Shown here piece by piece: positions 34,215-45,457 of a stretch of 64,000 nucleotides of DNA (positions within the stretch are counted from its first letter, which is position 1; every line of letters begins with the position of its first letter). The notes under the pieces are model-generated. The model had not been told where the DNA came from and did no database searches. It saw only the letters and a program-made list of their open reading frames with translations. Source of the DNA: Odontocerum albicorne (lineage: Eukaryota > Arthropoda > Insecta > Trichoptera > Odontoceridae). The stretch lies in the NCBI GenBank assembly GCA_949825065.1, contig OX463846.1, forward strand, positions 15,348,205 through 15,412,204. Direction: 5' to 3'. The translations under genes and the position numbers were made by a program.

Positions 34215-34262
34215 AATAATAATATCAAAATGACAAATTGTAAATCGCCGTTTAAAAAGTAA
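34215..34262 (-). mobile_element. LINE-A 3'-end fragment
   Basis: AAAATAATAATATCAAAATG then AAATCGCCGTTTAAA. Short minus-strand LINE-A terminus. Confidence 0.45.
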
Positions 34263-34754
34263 AGCCTACTTAAGAAAGTTTAATATATGAGTAAAACAGA
34301 GCTTTATTTTTTAAAGGAATCAAACTTACTTCCCTTGGAAGTTAAAAAGAAAATAAGTCGATTTAATATTTAACTTTCTTATTAGAAAATACATCGATCC
34401 GGCCTTCTTATTTTTTGGTTATAGCAATACCCTATATCGCATTTTTAACCGGTGACATATGGACATTATTAAGATCTTGTAAAATCAAGGCCATATGGGA
34501 TACAAGGTATTCTTTGATCACGAAAAACATGTGTAAAAACTCGTATTTGGTAAAAAAAAAATCATTGAAAGATAAGACAGACTTCAAAGAAAATCTCTAT
34601 AGCCTTTGCAAAATTAATGTTAAAACATTCGGATTTCTTTCAAGTCTAATACGAGTATATGAGTAATACTATATTTTTTATTGACCTCTCAAATCTATTG
34701 GTGTAATTTATATTTATTTTGTTGAGTTTCAATTAAAAAAGCTCTAAGTAATTA

Positions 34755-34930
34755 CCGAAGGTGCAAAAAGTAAGATTACTGCTGTGAAGATGCTTATATT
34801 AAGAAATATTTGTCAAGTATCAATGTATGAAAGAATGTGAAGGAAGGTATCAGAAATTAATGCATGGATAATAAGAATTATAACGAAGAAGTGAGCTTTA
34901 AAATAGTTTGGTTGTATACAGTTAATGAAT
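34755..34930 (+). mobile_element. LINE-R fragment
   Basis: Reads KITAVKMLILRNICQVSMYERM, matching the family block RINAVEMSALRKICGVSRxxRxRNE upstream of the WFGHVERM motif. Confidence 0.5.
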
Positions 34931-35095
34931 ATTAAAAGAGTGACTCAACTATTTACAAGTCAGAAACAACATGGTGTGCGTAGAATATGTAGACCAATTG
35001 AAATAGTTTGATTATATGAAGTGAATGAATATTAAAAAAATGTCTGAACTAATAAAGTCAGAAACAACATTGTGTCTGTAAAATATGTAGACCAA
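34893..35095. repeat. ~105-bp tandem duplication
   Basis: Two units share AAATAGTTTG-TTRTAT, AGTTAATGAATATTAAA, ACTMAACTA, AAGTCAGAAACAACAT and AATATGTAGACCAA. Moderate divergence. Confidence 0.8.
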
Positions 35096-35613
35096 TTAAA
35101 ATAAACACAGGTCATGTAGACCAGATTTTGTAAGAAGTTAAATTGAAAATAACAATACAAGTTGTGCAAAACGAAATATATAAATTCAGAGGAAGCGACA
35201 CAACTATTTCTCGATTGAAAAGTGTGGAAATCTGTTCTTTTTGTATATTCCAACATGAATACGGCAGATGATATGTCTACGAGTATATAAAACAGTACAT
35301 TATAAAATACCCAAAACCTTATATAGATAGTACTGTTTCATACTTTTCATTCATTCATATATAATAAGTACTCCATAATAGATCTGAATTGGCGGTGCGG
35401 ACATATTTAAGAGCTTGGCCTGGAAACTTGAAATAGTGTTTTCGGCCCCATTAATCGAGCCTTCGAATTTTTGAACCAATGCAGCAGGCCCAAAACTTGT
35501 TCGTTATCGAATGTTTTTGGTAATAGTGTACTACATATAGCAATACTCGCACACAATGCAAGTATTATTTCCAGAGGAACTCTTTTAAATATACTGAAAC
35601 TCTAATTTCATTT
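35096..35613. other. No gene recognised
   Basis: AT-rich; a less AT-rich patch at 35390-35510 has no identifiable origin. Confidence 0.4.
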
Positions 35614-35697
35614 ATTTTTTCGGTCACCTTCGGGAATTGAAGCCGAAACCCCCGAGTGAAACTCATGCGTCTTACTAACTAGGCTACGGGGGTCAGT
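35614..35697 (-). mobile_element. SINE head fragment
   Basis: GGGAATTGAAGCCGAAACCC, then GCGTCTTACTAACTAGGCTA and CGGGGGTC on plus. It is the tRNA-like head on the minus strand without a clear body. Confidence 0.6.
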
Positions 35698-36177
35698 TGG
35701 TAATACGTGTCAAGTTACCTTAGATAGTCTCTACCCGCTAATGCACAATTAATACAAATTGTAAAATGTATGTAAGTAAAAACAACTCTTAAACAGGTAT
35801 ATTGGTACCTATACAATTTTCAAAAATATATTAAAACAATGTAATATTTTCGGAATGATATGGGTTAAAAAAATTTGCTTGTATTATACGAGTATATTAG
35901 ATATGTTCAAATTATGTGATTTCATGTTCATTTGGTCGCTGTACCAATGGGTCATTGTTTTGTTAATATTTGAATTTGGTTTGATGAAATTAATTAAGAA
36001 TAATAATATGATTTGTGTTTTTGGTGGAATATTTTAGTTTAATTTAAATATATTTGAATTCTTCAGTTACAATTATCATTGCATTCATTGGGTGATTGTA
36101 GTTTGACAAAATGAACAAAAACACAATAATGCACAATATTAAATATTACGTTTGCCTTAAATCAATATACGCACATA
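35698..36177. other. No gene recognised
   Basis: AT-rich, no identifiable element. Confidence 0.45.
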
Positions 36178-36570
36178 CATACCATCACGCCGTTTCCCTG
36201 TAAGGGCAGACAAAGAGGACAGAACGTCAGACTTTGCTATCTCGACAAACATTTCACCTGTTCTACATCTATACATTTTCTCAAACAACGCCAACGATTT
36301 ATCTGACTTTAAATATATCTTTATTTATAGCCATTCTTTTGATAAAACTATAATTTTCTTTCGTCTTGCTTTACAAGACTTTCCACTTGTATTTGTACTA
36401 AAAAAATGGTTTAATAGTCTTTATTCACTCATTTGTTCTACATACCTAAACCCCCTCAAAGTGCTCTTTTTATATTACTCAACACATCAGGCTTAAGTTT
36501 ACATTCATCCCTAATCACGCCATTCCGTTTTTTTAAACTATTCACCCCATGTATTCTTATAATTACGCGC
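36178..36570 (-). mobile_element. LINE-R fragment with clear 3' terminus
   Basis: Starts CATACATACCATCACGCCGT, the inverted (ATGT)n tail and 3' end. TTTCCCTGTAAGGGCAGACA, CTATCTCGACAAACATTTC, CAACGATTTATCTGAC, TTGTTCTACATACCTAAACC and CTAATCACGCCATTCCG follow. Confidence 0.7.
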
Positions 36571-37079
36571 ATATATATACAGCGTTTATTGGGCTATTTT
36601 CAATAGACATAAATATAAGAGATTATATAATGATTTTATTTACCAAAAAGAAATTTTCTATAGAAACAAAATTATCCAGCCGGTTAAAATGATTGCTTGC
36701 TTTAATTTTAAATTATTTTTATTGCCTTTAACAACTCTTAGAATGCTTTGTCTTTACACAATTTTGGGCTTGATACAATGGATATATTGTTTAAAATAAT
36801 TATTGTTACGCTTGTTTTTATGTCAGTTTTAATTTTGATTCTGAGTTATGCGAATAATACGAATCATATGTTAGTCGGAAACAAGTTTTTAATCCTGGTT
36901 TCCGTAATCAGTTATGGATGATGTTAAAAAATAGTTTACCAAACAAGATAATTTAACTTCTATACAACTTTCAATACACTGTACAAAATGCCAAAAACAT
37001 TTTATTACCTTACAATTAGATTTTAAATATCCGTTAATTTATCTTTAATCAACTGAATTCAGAATTTTAGTAGATCTTC
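36571..37079. other. No gene recognised
   Basis: AT-rich, nothing identified. Confidence 0.45.
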
Positions 37080-37087
37080 AACTACGA

Positions 37088-37434
37088 CAGGGGTCACCAA
37101 ACTTTTTGAGAAACGGGCAGGATTGAAATTTTTAAAAACATTGGGTGCCAGACGGAAAATATTCTTATTGAAATCCTTTTAGACCATAAAATATTCTTAT
37201 TGAAATCCTATTAGAACATTAGTTTACATTGCATGTATAAACAAATATAGTTTATATCGGAAGTCTTATGCCAAATCACAATAGAAGAATCGTTGTCGTG
37301 TATTCACAAACAAATCATAAAATTTTATAAAATAATATTTCTATTATATAATATTTATGAATAAAAGTCGGGGGCCGGATGAAAAGGTTTGGAGGGCCGG
37401 ATCCGGCCCGCGGGCCTTAGTTTGGTGACCGCTG
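37088..37434. mobile_element. hAT-type MITE, 347 bp
   Basis: The left end CAGGGGTCACCAAACT and the right end (reverse complement) CAGCGGTCACCAAACT form the TIRs. The element is flanked by 8-bp direct repeats AACTACGA (37080-37087) and ACCTACGA (37435-37442), one mismatch apart. CAG-type termini and 8-bp target duplications are hallmarks of the hAT superfamily. The right part is GC-rich (GGGCCGGATCCGGCCCGCGG). An internal 32-bp duplication lies at 37156-37217. No coding capacity. Confidence 0.9.
37156..37217. repeat. 32-bp tandem duplication inside the MITE
   Basis: AAAATATTCTTATTGAAATC appears twice with period 32. Confidence 0.9.
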
Positions 37435-37639
37435 ACCTACGAGGAAATTAAACAAAGGATTATCGATAGTATTTTTGAAATCTCCCAAAGAAGCTACATT
37501 ACATCGCCTTCAAAATGTCAGCAATAATTTCAGTCAACATAAAATGACAACAATTTAGAAAAGCATTTTAAATTAGTGGGAAAAATTTCTAAATTGTATT
37601 TAGTACAAATACAATTTAGAAAAGCACTTTAAATTAGTG

Positions 37640-37925
37640 AAAACGTTCGCATGCCAATTTAAAATTCTTATTCATCTCTAATAGTTTCATTTCAAATTCT
37701 ATCATACAATTTACCCCACGTAGGGTAACTTATTCTATGATTTCTCTGTCTTTGTAAGTTTGCTTCTTTCAAAATAGTATTTACTTGATTTAACCACTTG
37801 CCTTGGCGTTTCTCCACCACGCCTTTCATACAAATTCGCACAATACATATTTATTTTGTTAATCTTTCACTATTCATTCTTTCTAATTGCCCAAACCATT
37901 TAAGAAAACTACATATTACAACCTC
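37640..37925 (-). mobile_element. LINE-R fragment
   Basis: CATCTCTAATAGTTTCATTT, TCTATGATTTCTCTGTCTTT, TTGCTTCTTTCAAAATAG, ACGCCTTTCATACAAATTCG, TTTTGTTAATCTTTCACTAT and TGCCCAAACCATTT. Block order is rearranged near 37660-37730, as if two copies are joined. Confidence 0.55.
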
Positions 37926-38899
37926 GAAATAAGTGAAGTGTCATTGGCGAAAGTTCTGGTAATTCATTTGTAAGTTCTTGAAATATATGCGACTTACTGA
38001 AATACTCGTAAAAGTTTTTCAAGAATGTTACATGAAACATAATAAATACCAAGCTTAATAAATTAAAATAGAGCTTTACAATATTTATTCCTCGACAATG
38101 AATAAAAAAGCGTATCGACCAAAACTCAAATTCTATGAGAACATAACGAAACTTTTTCGTATCACGGCTTAACTTTCATCTACAACAAACTTTTCATTAA
38201 TACAACGAAATCCATTAATCTAAATTTTAATTGAAAAAAGTTTTTTTAATAACTGCACGAAACAAAGTTTGCATTCATTCAACCGATGCCAAACAAAAAG
38301 GATTTTTAATTAAACACAATGTAATGTTGAAACATACATATGTTTTACGAACATGTACTTTGGTATTATTTATTCTGATTAAATATTTGCTTAAATATGT
38401 TACATGTTTAAAATCAGTCATATATATTTTTAAGGGAAATAAATATAAAAATTACCATATATTAAATAAAATGTTTCCAGAACTTTTTATTTTCAACTTT
38501 TCATACATTTTAATGAAAATGGTCTTGTTTGTTCAGTGTTCTGCTGCATTCATAAATTAGTGTTTATGGCCTAAGATAACATTGGCAAAGGGTATGATTT
38601 TTACATCTAAATGATTTTCGTCTAGAAAACTTGGAGCAGTCCATTTAAAGAAACGAATCATAAATATTGCGTTACAGTGTAATACAATCTGCAATATTTT
38701 TTTCCCACTGTAACATATAACCGTATTATCTGGGATCCAACTAAGCGTAACAATTCTCCATTCATTATTATTTTTTATTACTACCAGTCAGATTTTTGTT
38801 AAATGTTCTGATGAAATATACATAAGAGGAACTAGTAAAAATGATTCCTTGATTTTAATATCACCTTTTTAAAGATGGTCTATTATCTTACTACATATA
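37926..38899. other. No gene recognised
   Basis: A 109-residue plus-strand open frame (38231-38560) shows no motif, and its Lys/Phe/Ile-rich composition fits AT-rich chance. Confidence 0.4.
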
Positions 38900-39014
38900 T
38901 AATAAATCTCTATTGAAATATACATTGAACCATAGATTAATAAATCTCTATTGAAATATACAACGAACCATAGATTAATAAATCTCTATTGAAATATACA
39001 TTGAACCATAGATT
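38900..39014. repeat. 39-bp tandem array, 3 copies
   Basis: Units contain TAATAAATCTCTATTGAAAT, ATACATTGAACCATAGAT; the middle copy differs at two bases. Confidence 0.95.
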
Positions 39015-39298
39015 AATAGAAGAAATGCATTATGATGTTACTTTGTTTTGACGAACATGAAGTAAACAAAAATAAAAATAATAAGCTTTATTCCAGTATA
39101 GGTTCAATGTTACTCGAGTCAAGAGAGGGAAAGAGAATAGATAAAATAATAAATATATGGAATAACAAGAATGAATAATAATTTAAATGAAAAATAAATA
39201 AAAGATGATAATAAAATAAAACGAGGAATGAAGTATGGCATGCACTGTTCAGACACGTTTTTGAACAATTCATCACATGACATCTAATCACTCTAAAC

Positions 39299-39624
39299 CA
39301 GTGCTTCCCAAATTGGAGGCCGCGGCCCCCTGGGGGGCCGCGGGATTTCTCGTGGGGGTCGCGAAAATATTCAGTACAAAGTACAAATATTCATGTGAGT
39401 ATTAGATTGTTTCATGTGAGTATAATTTTTATTTAAAAAAAAAGTTTTTAAGCAAGTTCCTATAATTTTGTGTTGAATATAAATATGTGTATTTTAATTG
39501 TAATAATTATTGCCAAATAAATCTTCAACTATAAAAAAAATGTTTTTTCGGGGTGGGGGGGGGGGCGGGAATTAATTACTTCAGATTTAGGGGGCCGTTA
39601 CATGAAAGTAATTGGGAAACACTG
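39299..39624. mobile_element. hAT-type MITE, 326 bp, with perfect 8-bp TSD
   Basis: The left end CAGTGCTTCCCAAATT and the right end (reverse complement) CAGTGTTTCCCAATTA are the TIRs. Exact 8-bp duplications CTCTAAAC flank it (39291-39298 and 39625-39632). Near the left end there is a strong GC hairpin (GGCCGCGGCCCCC/GGGGGGCCGCGG), and near the right end a G-run. No coding capacity. Different family from 37088-37434. Confidence 0.92.
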
Positions 39625-39859
39625 CTCTAAACAACTCTGAACTCTTCCTTGAGTAAATGTGTGTATTGACAAAGAAATGTTTTCAAAGTGTAGAATAATA
39701 AAAAATATAGCGTAGCATTATCAATGAATCATTATGGTATTGACGCAATATGTGTGCTGTCAGATATAACTGTGATTGGTTATGTATTATTTGAATTTAA
39801 TAACTCGGAGAGACTTAATATTATATACTCGTCCCATTCATCATTATTTCACTCACGTT

Positions 39860-40060
39860 TAGCGCAAAGAGGACATGGATAAACTCATACTCACTGACAA
39901 TGTGGAAGGTCGCAGAAGCAGAGATAGATTACCTATACGCTGAAACGACAGGTGAAAAGTTCTACGGATTTACCTTTGCCACAACTCTAGTGTGGATCAC
40001 ATTTCTCAGCATTGAGGTTACGATGCAGAAGTTGATGTAAATAATTGGAATAACCTTAAG
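39860..40060 (+). mobile_element. LINE C-terminal fragment
   Basis: Reads EGRRSRDRLPIR, then after stops NSSVDHISQH and GYDAEVDV. The block GRRSRGRPPxRW is typical of endonuclease/RT LINE tails. Distinct from LINE-R and LINE-H, and degraded. Confidence 0.5.
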
Positions 40061-40914
40061 GTTATCTGAATATGGTTCCATTTCCTGTCATATATTATGC
40101 TGTTCCTGTCATTTGTTATGCGTGCCAAGACTTCGGAACTCTTGTTTTAGAAAATCATCGTGTTAACTAGTTATAAAGTAAAAATGATTGTATAGACCAA
40201 GACACCTTAATTACGTGTATAGTACTATAATTAATATACAAATAAAATGGAAATAATACAATGCGTTACGCATGTCTAAACCTTTTTACCAAACAATTTG
40301 AAAAAAAAAAAAAACAATTACTGAAAATGAGGTAAAACTATTTTATTCCCAGTAATTATTTTTTACCAACCAACCTGCTTAAATTATTTGAAAATGTTTT
40401 ACTAAAATCATTTTAAACTTCATTCCGCCACACTCAATTGTGATGCGAAACAAATTATTTGGTGTATTGTCAAAATTGGCAGGGGACGCTACAACTCCCA
40501 AAACGGATGTCCATGATGCACCGAAATCAAAGTGCAGCCCCATGCATTCGCCGTGTGATTGACTTGTCTAGTTACCGTGAATTTCTCTTGGGGTGACAAT
40601 AATTTATCCTGCTATAATAATAAAGTCCCCCTCAAAAAATCTAATTTAAACGCTTTAATAAATCAAAATACTCTTTTTATTAATGGTTTCAATAAATGGA
40701 ATTGAGGTTTATTGCAGGCGGTATGAACTTGTGACGTGCTTTGTTCTAAGATTGTTGCCACTACGTCCACCCTTAAAGTTTAGTTTAATCGAATTGGTTT
40801 TCAATAAACATTATTTCAGTGAATATAAAAATTGTGTTCCGTAGAATATCTGGTCTTACAATAATTTATAGAGTAACAAATAATCAAATAGAGAATTAGT
40901 GTTTGTTAGACATG
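40061..40914. other. No gene recognised
   Basis: A GTTCC-TGTCAT-TTATGC doublet at 40078-40120 is a small local duplication. Otherwise nothing. Confidence 0.4.
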
Positions 40915-41115
40915 GATTTGAGCTGAATTAAGAAAGGCATTCTAGCATGGTTTGGCCGCATTGGGAGAATGAGTAGCGAAAGACTTACTAAACAAATATA
41001 TATCTTAAATTCATGGAGTGTCAGGTTAATCGAGGAAAGAGTTAGGAAAATGTAAAAATCATGAGAAACAGCAGAGCAAGAATAACGAGATATAGGAATG
41101 TGAACGAGGTGAGAG
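40915..41115 (+). mobile_element. LINE-R fragment, well conserved motif
   Basis: The plus strand reads ELRKAFLAWFGRIGRMSSER plus LTKQIY. This is the W-F-G-H-V-x-R-M / RLTKQ motif of the family in an open frame, then stops and indels. Confidence 0.7.
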
Positions 41116-41842
41116 CTGAGCATATAAATACAATGACTTGGAAATCTGCATTATTTGCTTACTACATAAGGAACATGACGTGTTATAACGTATATATGTA
41201 TACAAATTTGAGGTACTCGCACAAGTGTTAAGAACTTTTATTTACAAATATAGATCAACTTTAGTACAATTTGGAACAGCTCAGAACTTATTTTGGTATA
41301 CCGTCACGGAAAAACGAAAATTATATTACATATTTTTTTATCAAAATTAAGATTTTACGTTCTCCGATGCTATCTTTGGATCACTATCCTCGATAGTTGA
41401 AGCATCCTCCTCATACACGTTTTCAAATTATCGTACCTTGAGCTGTCTGGAATAATATCACAATTCATTGATTCTGACGCGTGCTGAATGCAGCAACTTA
41501 TGCAAAAACTACCACATTAAATTCATCTACGAGTAGTAGCTCGCAGATTACTTCCGAAATTCGTGCCTATGAGTATACGAGTATCAATATCGAAAAAAGT
41601 TTTTGTAATTTTGGGACCATGATCAGTAATGAGAGCTGATACATTAAGAGAGAGGTCCAACGACAAAATTTGCAAGCTCACATCACCATAACTAACTCTA
41701 CGTGACTTAAAGCCATGTATGCTGGCATGAAGTTTTCAGAGTTATTGAAAACAGAACACCTAAACTGGGATGAGAAAATACTATGAGGAGAATAAGACAG
41801 TGGCTAGAGGACACCTATCTCCCTAGACCTACAAAAAATATA
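41116..41842. other. No gene recognised
   Basis: 41600-41840 reads weakly like an RT-family linker (LGTMISNES and RRIRQWLED), but I do not call it. Confidence 0.3.
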
Positions 41843-42176
41843 AAAATGTAGGGATGGAACGTGTGATCAAACGGAAGGTTGAGACCATTCAAGAGTAATA
41901 CAGTCGTCTAAAATGTAGGGATGGAACGTGTGATCAAACGGAAGGTTGAGACCATTCAAGAGTAATACAGTCGTCTAAAATGTAGGGATGGAATGTGTGA
42001 TCAAACGGAAGGCTGAGGCCATTCAAGAATAATACAGTCATCTAAAATGTAGGGATGGAATGTGTGATCAAACGGAAGGCTGAGGCCATTCAAGAGTAAT
42101 ACAGTCATTTAAAATGTAGGGATGGAATGTGTGATCAAACGGAAGGCTGAGGCCATTCAAGAGTAATACAGTCGCT
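41843..42176. repeat. 67-bp tandem array, 5 copies
   Basis: Units start at 41843, 41910, 41977, 42044 and 42111 with AAAATGTAGGGATGGAAYGT. Shared variants (GGYTGAGRCC, ACGT or ATGT) group units 1-2 and 3-5, which records the order of duplication. Confidence 0.95.
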
Positions 42177-42329
42177 AAAATTAAAATGTTTATATGACAA
42201 AACAACATGTGACAGAAAATTTTCAACCTAAAAACTCAAAAATTATTCAAAATACTCCAATTTAGCAAATACTCGTATAAGAATGTTTATTTAAATGAAA
42301 TAAAAATAAGACAAAACGTAATTTAGTGG

Positions 42330-42615
42330 TAGTTTATTTGGTAAGATGTTGCGCTTACACCCGGAGGTTACATCTTTGATTCCCGATAGTGAATCAAAGA
42401 TGAGGTCCTGATTTGGTTCAATACTTATAGTTTACCTGGAAAAAAATATTCGCAAATTTTAGACGTTATACATTTGTTATCAGTTGATGTTCGCTAGTAT
42501 TTCCAATATGTACGAAAGTTAGTTGACTTGCTTGCTTATGTGGTTCAAATCATTTTTAACTCAGAGTCTATTAGTGGGGATGAAGTCAATATTGTCTCCC
42601 AGTCATGCTCGTTAA
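42330..42615 (+). mobile_element. SINE-B' copy (head plus alternative body)
   Basis: Head: TTTGGTAAGATGTTGCGC, ACACCCGGAGGTTACATC, TTTGATTCCCG. Body end: TCTATTAGTGGGGATGAAGT, CAATATTGTCTCCCAGTCAT, GCTCGTTAACATATT, the same terminal block as 61850-61920. A perfect 12-bp inverted repeat occurs at 42371-42402. Confidence 0.55.
42371..42402. repeat. Perfect 12-bp inverted repeat
   Basis: CATCTTTGATTC and its exact complement with an 8-base loop, formed where the SINE T-arm sequence was duplicated in inverted form. Confidence 0.85.
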
Positions 42616-43144
42616 CATATTCACATAATTAATTCAAGTATATTAAGGAGTACCACATGAGTAAATAAAATAGTACCACGACACCCGGAGGGAGCACAAA
42701 GTTCTACGTAAAATTCTACAGGATATTTGTAGAGGAATAACCAACAGGCTCTGAACTTATCTAAAGGACTCTGAAACCTTTTAACAGGCTCCGAAATCAA
42801 GAGGAACAAGATGCCATAGTAAAATGGGGAATATTGCGTGGTGGACGTTTTTGTGTATCTACCGCCAGGTTCATGTGCTATTTGCTAAGTGTCCGAGGAA
42901 CCCTATGTCTTGCACCGAAGATAACTGAATTCGTGGAACATCCAGTGATGGTGGTAAAATTTGGGGCTCAAATTATTTATTGCCATTGACATAAGAAAAA
43001 GAGAGGAAAAAAATAATATGACACTCGATGTTCTTAAAAATGTTTTTTTCATACAAAATATGTCGAATATTTTCATGGTTAACTAGTTTCTAACCAAATA
43101 AAATGCTTGTAACAAGCATAATTCAATCACGCAACTTTGTTACA
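42616..43144. other. No gene recognised
   Basis: Nothing identified. A CAGGCTC-GAA/AGGACTCTGAA doublet lies near 42745-42800. Confidence 0.35.
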
Positions 43145-43328
43145 ATTTTCCACTTGAAAATGGCCACCCCGTTTATCTGTTTCCGCCCTGTAGTGTCGCA
43201 CGTACTGAATTCGCGTAACTGTCAAACTATTTGTCAGGCGCGCTTCTGTAAAATGTGGCTGCTGGGTGTGTATGAATAAGCGCGCTGAATAAACGGCCTG
43301 AGCAAGCCAACGCGCCAAGCGAATGGGT
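43145..43328. mobile_element. GC-rich segment, possible piggyBac-like end
   Basis: Read from the right, TTAACCCATTCGCTTGGCGC resembles a TTAA target followed by a CCC terminus, and GCTTGCTCAGGCCG resembles a block at 56795-56815. No second end was found nearby. Tentative. Confidence 0.25.
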
Positions 43329-43468
43329 TAAGCAGTCGACGCGACGTTCAAAAGACGGTCCCTCGCAACACGGGGTGCTAATATCATTTTTCTGACAAAC
43401 CATATTTTTTTCTGCAATTTAACATATTTGCGTAGTTAATTTTTAAAATTAAAGCAGCGGTTTTTTTA

Positions 43469-43606
43469 GATTCCCATAGGTGACCAATTTTCTTAAAAAG
43501 GGTTTCAGGCTGGTATTCACTTAAAACTTCTTTAACATCTTTTTGACTGGTTAGAAGAGATTGCCACATGGTAATAAACCCACCAGGTTGTACTTTATAC
43601 AACGAA
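43469..43606 (+). mobile_element. SINE-B body
   Basis: GGTTTCAGGCTGGTATTCAC, TTAAAACTTCTTTAACATC, GACTGGTTAGAAGAGATTGC and CACATGGTAATAAACCCACC. One of the cleanest body copies; the head is missing. Confidence 0.75.
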
Positions 43607-44689
43607 AATATAACACAAGTTTTTGACAGTGATTCGTGAACAACAACTTTAATTTTAAAAAGTTTTTTACTTTGTGTAAATTGTTTTAATATTTCACCGA
43701 TAACTAATAAATTAGTTATTTGCAAAAATAAAATATTAATATTTTATTGAATATACAACAGCCTGGTGACTTATTCCTAATATTAAAAATATTATTGGCA
43801 TTGTCGTGAAATAATCGAGAGACAATTTTGAAAACACGTTTTGACAACTTTAAACTATTTTTTCGTATTCTTCCACGTTTGCATATTACCATATAAGAAA
43901 TTGAGAAAAATTAAGAGTCCGCTTTAATGCCATTTTTTATTGCTATTTCTGATACATGCGGTATTTTTAGTGCATAGCTATAACGTATTTTTAATACATA
44001 TAAAAAACAAATTAAAATGAAAGTTTTGTATAAATTTTAATACGTGAAAATAATCAAAATGTGGAATGAAAATAATCACTTAAAAATATTTATATATTAT
44101 TAGCTATATATTAAAAAAAACGCTTTTAAAATCCCCCCAAATACTACAAGTTTTGATTAATCCACATTAATATTTAAGATCCTATTTATAAAATATCTAT
44201 ACTCCGAAATGCAAGATAAACCATTGTAGTTACTCCTCGACTTGACTCGAAAAATACACATTAATCATATTATTTGTATTGTGAAAAGGAGAGCATGTAA
44301 AAAAACGTCCACGTGGTCCCTGTAAATCGTAAGAATTGGCCAATCTTTACAATACGGAAACAAAAGAAATCACTTCAATAAGTTATGTAGTAAAAAAAAA
44401 TGTTTACGTATATTTGGACTTAACGTTTTGATTTCCCGAATTAATGGTCACGTTGAATGAATGAATGAAACTAGTTCTTTTTCTTTTATTGAATTTTTTA
44501 ACACGTGCGCATTTGACTGCGTCATCGATCTTTTTGTCAGTGATTTGAGGGAATACCTTTTCCACTGTTGTGTCCTCTGTGTGATTGTGTTATTTATATG
44601 AGTATACTTATATTAAGTATTTGTGTAATAATTTCCTTTTTGTTTTTAGGCTCACTGAGCCTTTGTTTTCTCTCTCTTTCTTTTAAATT
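43607..44689. other. No gene recognised
   Basis: AT-rich, no element identified. Composition changes sharply at about 44700. Confidence 0.45.
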
Positions 44690-45308
44690 TGAATTTATTC
44701 AACCATAGTTGGGCATGGTGACTATCCTCAAAGGGGTACGGCAGCTCATGTCAGCGGCCCCGGTGGCGCAGTTCAGGTTAGGCGTCCTCCCGCCCCTCCC
44801 GGGGGTCTCAGTGAAGCGACGATGGTGAAGACGGTGGAGTTGGGGTGACGATGTTGAAGAAGGAGACGGCGAAGAAGAAGACGGTGAAGAAGGCGCGAAG
44901 ATGCGGCGTGGCTAAGCGAGCTTTCTTTGCTTTTTATCATTTACTTTGCTGAGTGCTCTACCGTCTGAGGGACTGTAGACTTGCGGAGGGAATGAGAAGA
45001 ACTCTGCTAGACATTTAAGGGGAATAATTACATAAATTTATATTATCAAGTGTAGGTGTGGAGTGTGGGGATGGGAAGGTGTCGGCTACGGCCTGTGCGA
45101 TTGGAGATTCCCCGCATTTGCATATGTATTGAAGACATATCCGGTGAGAAAACCGTAGAAAACTCACCGAGGGAAGTCGAGCCTCAGAGGACCTCTGGGC
45201 TCTACCGTTCTGTGATATTAACACATTCGGTTTGTTTGTGGAGTGTGAGTGTTGTAGTGTGTATAGTGTGACTCGAAGTCCGAGGCGTTGGCTCGCCCCT
45301 CTTGATTT

Positions 45309-45425
45309 TCGCCTTCAGCCGTGTACCGCCCCACGGTCCCGGTGGCGTGTCGTGTCGCGCCCCGGCCGCTCCTCTGGATCTGAAAAGTTAAACGCTGGGC
45401 AGTATCGGGTTGTCTGTGACTTTAT
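45309..45425 (+). ncRNA. 5S rRNA-like segment (tentative)
   Basis: On the plus strand, opposite the Jockey 3' UTR, three blocks follow in the order of 5S rRNA: GCCTTCAGCCGTGTACCGC (5S 5' end GCC..CC-TACCAC), then CGGCCGCTCCTCTGGATC (CGGTTCTCGTCCGATC), then AAGTTAAACGCTGGGCA (AAGTTAAGC, box A region). About 20 extra bases separate the first two, and the 3' third of 5S is not visible. It may be a 5S-derived pseudogene or SINE fragment, or chance in GC-rich DNA. Confidence 0.25.
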
Positions 45426-45457
45426 AATTTAGCGAATTTGAGTATGTAGCGTGCTAG

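Noticed and set aside
38231..38560. 109-codon open frame as a gene
   Set aside because: Composition is that of random AT-rich DNA and no homology is recognisable.
38881..39014. CRISPR-like array
   Set aside because: The 39-bp units are contiguous with no spacers; same for the other arrays in the window.
41600..41840. Reverse-transcriptase linker fragment
   Set aside because: Only two weak word matches (LGTMISNES, RQWLED); too little for a call.
44700..45450. CpG-island promoter of a host gene
   Set aside because: The GC-rich block is continuous with the Jockey coding part and lies downstream of it, so it is better read as the element's 3' UTR.
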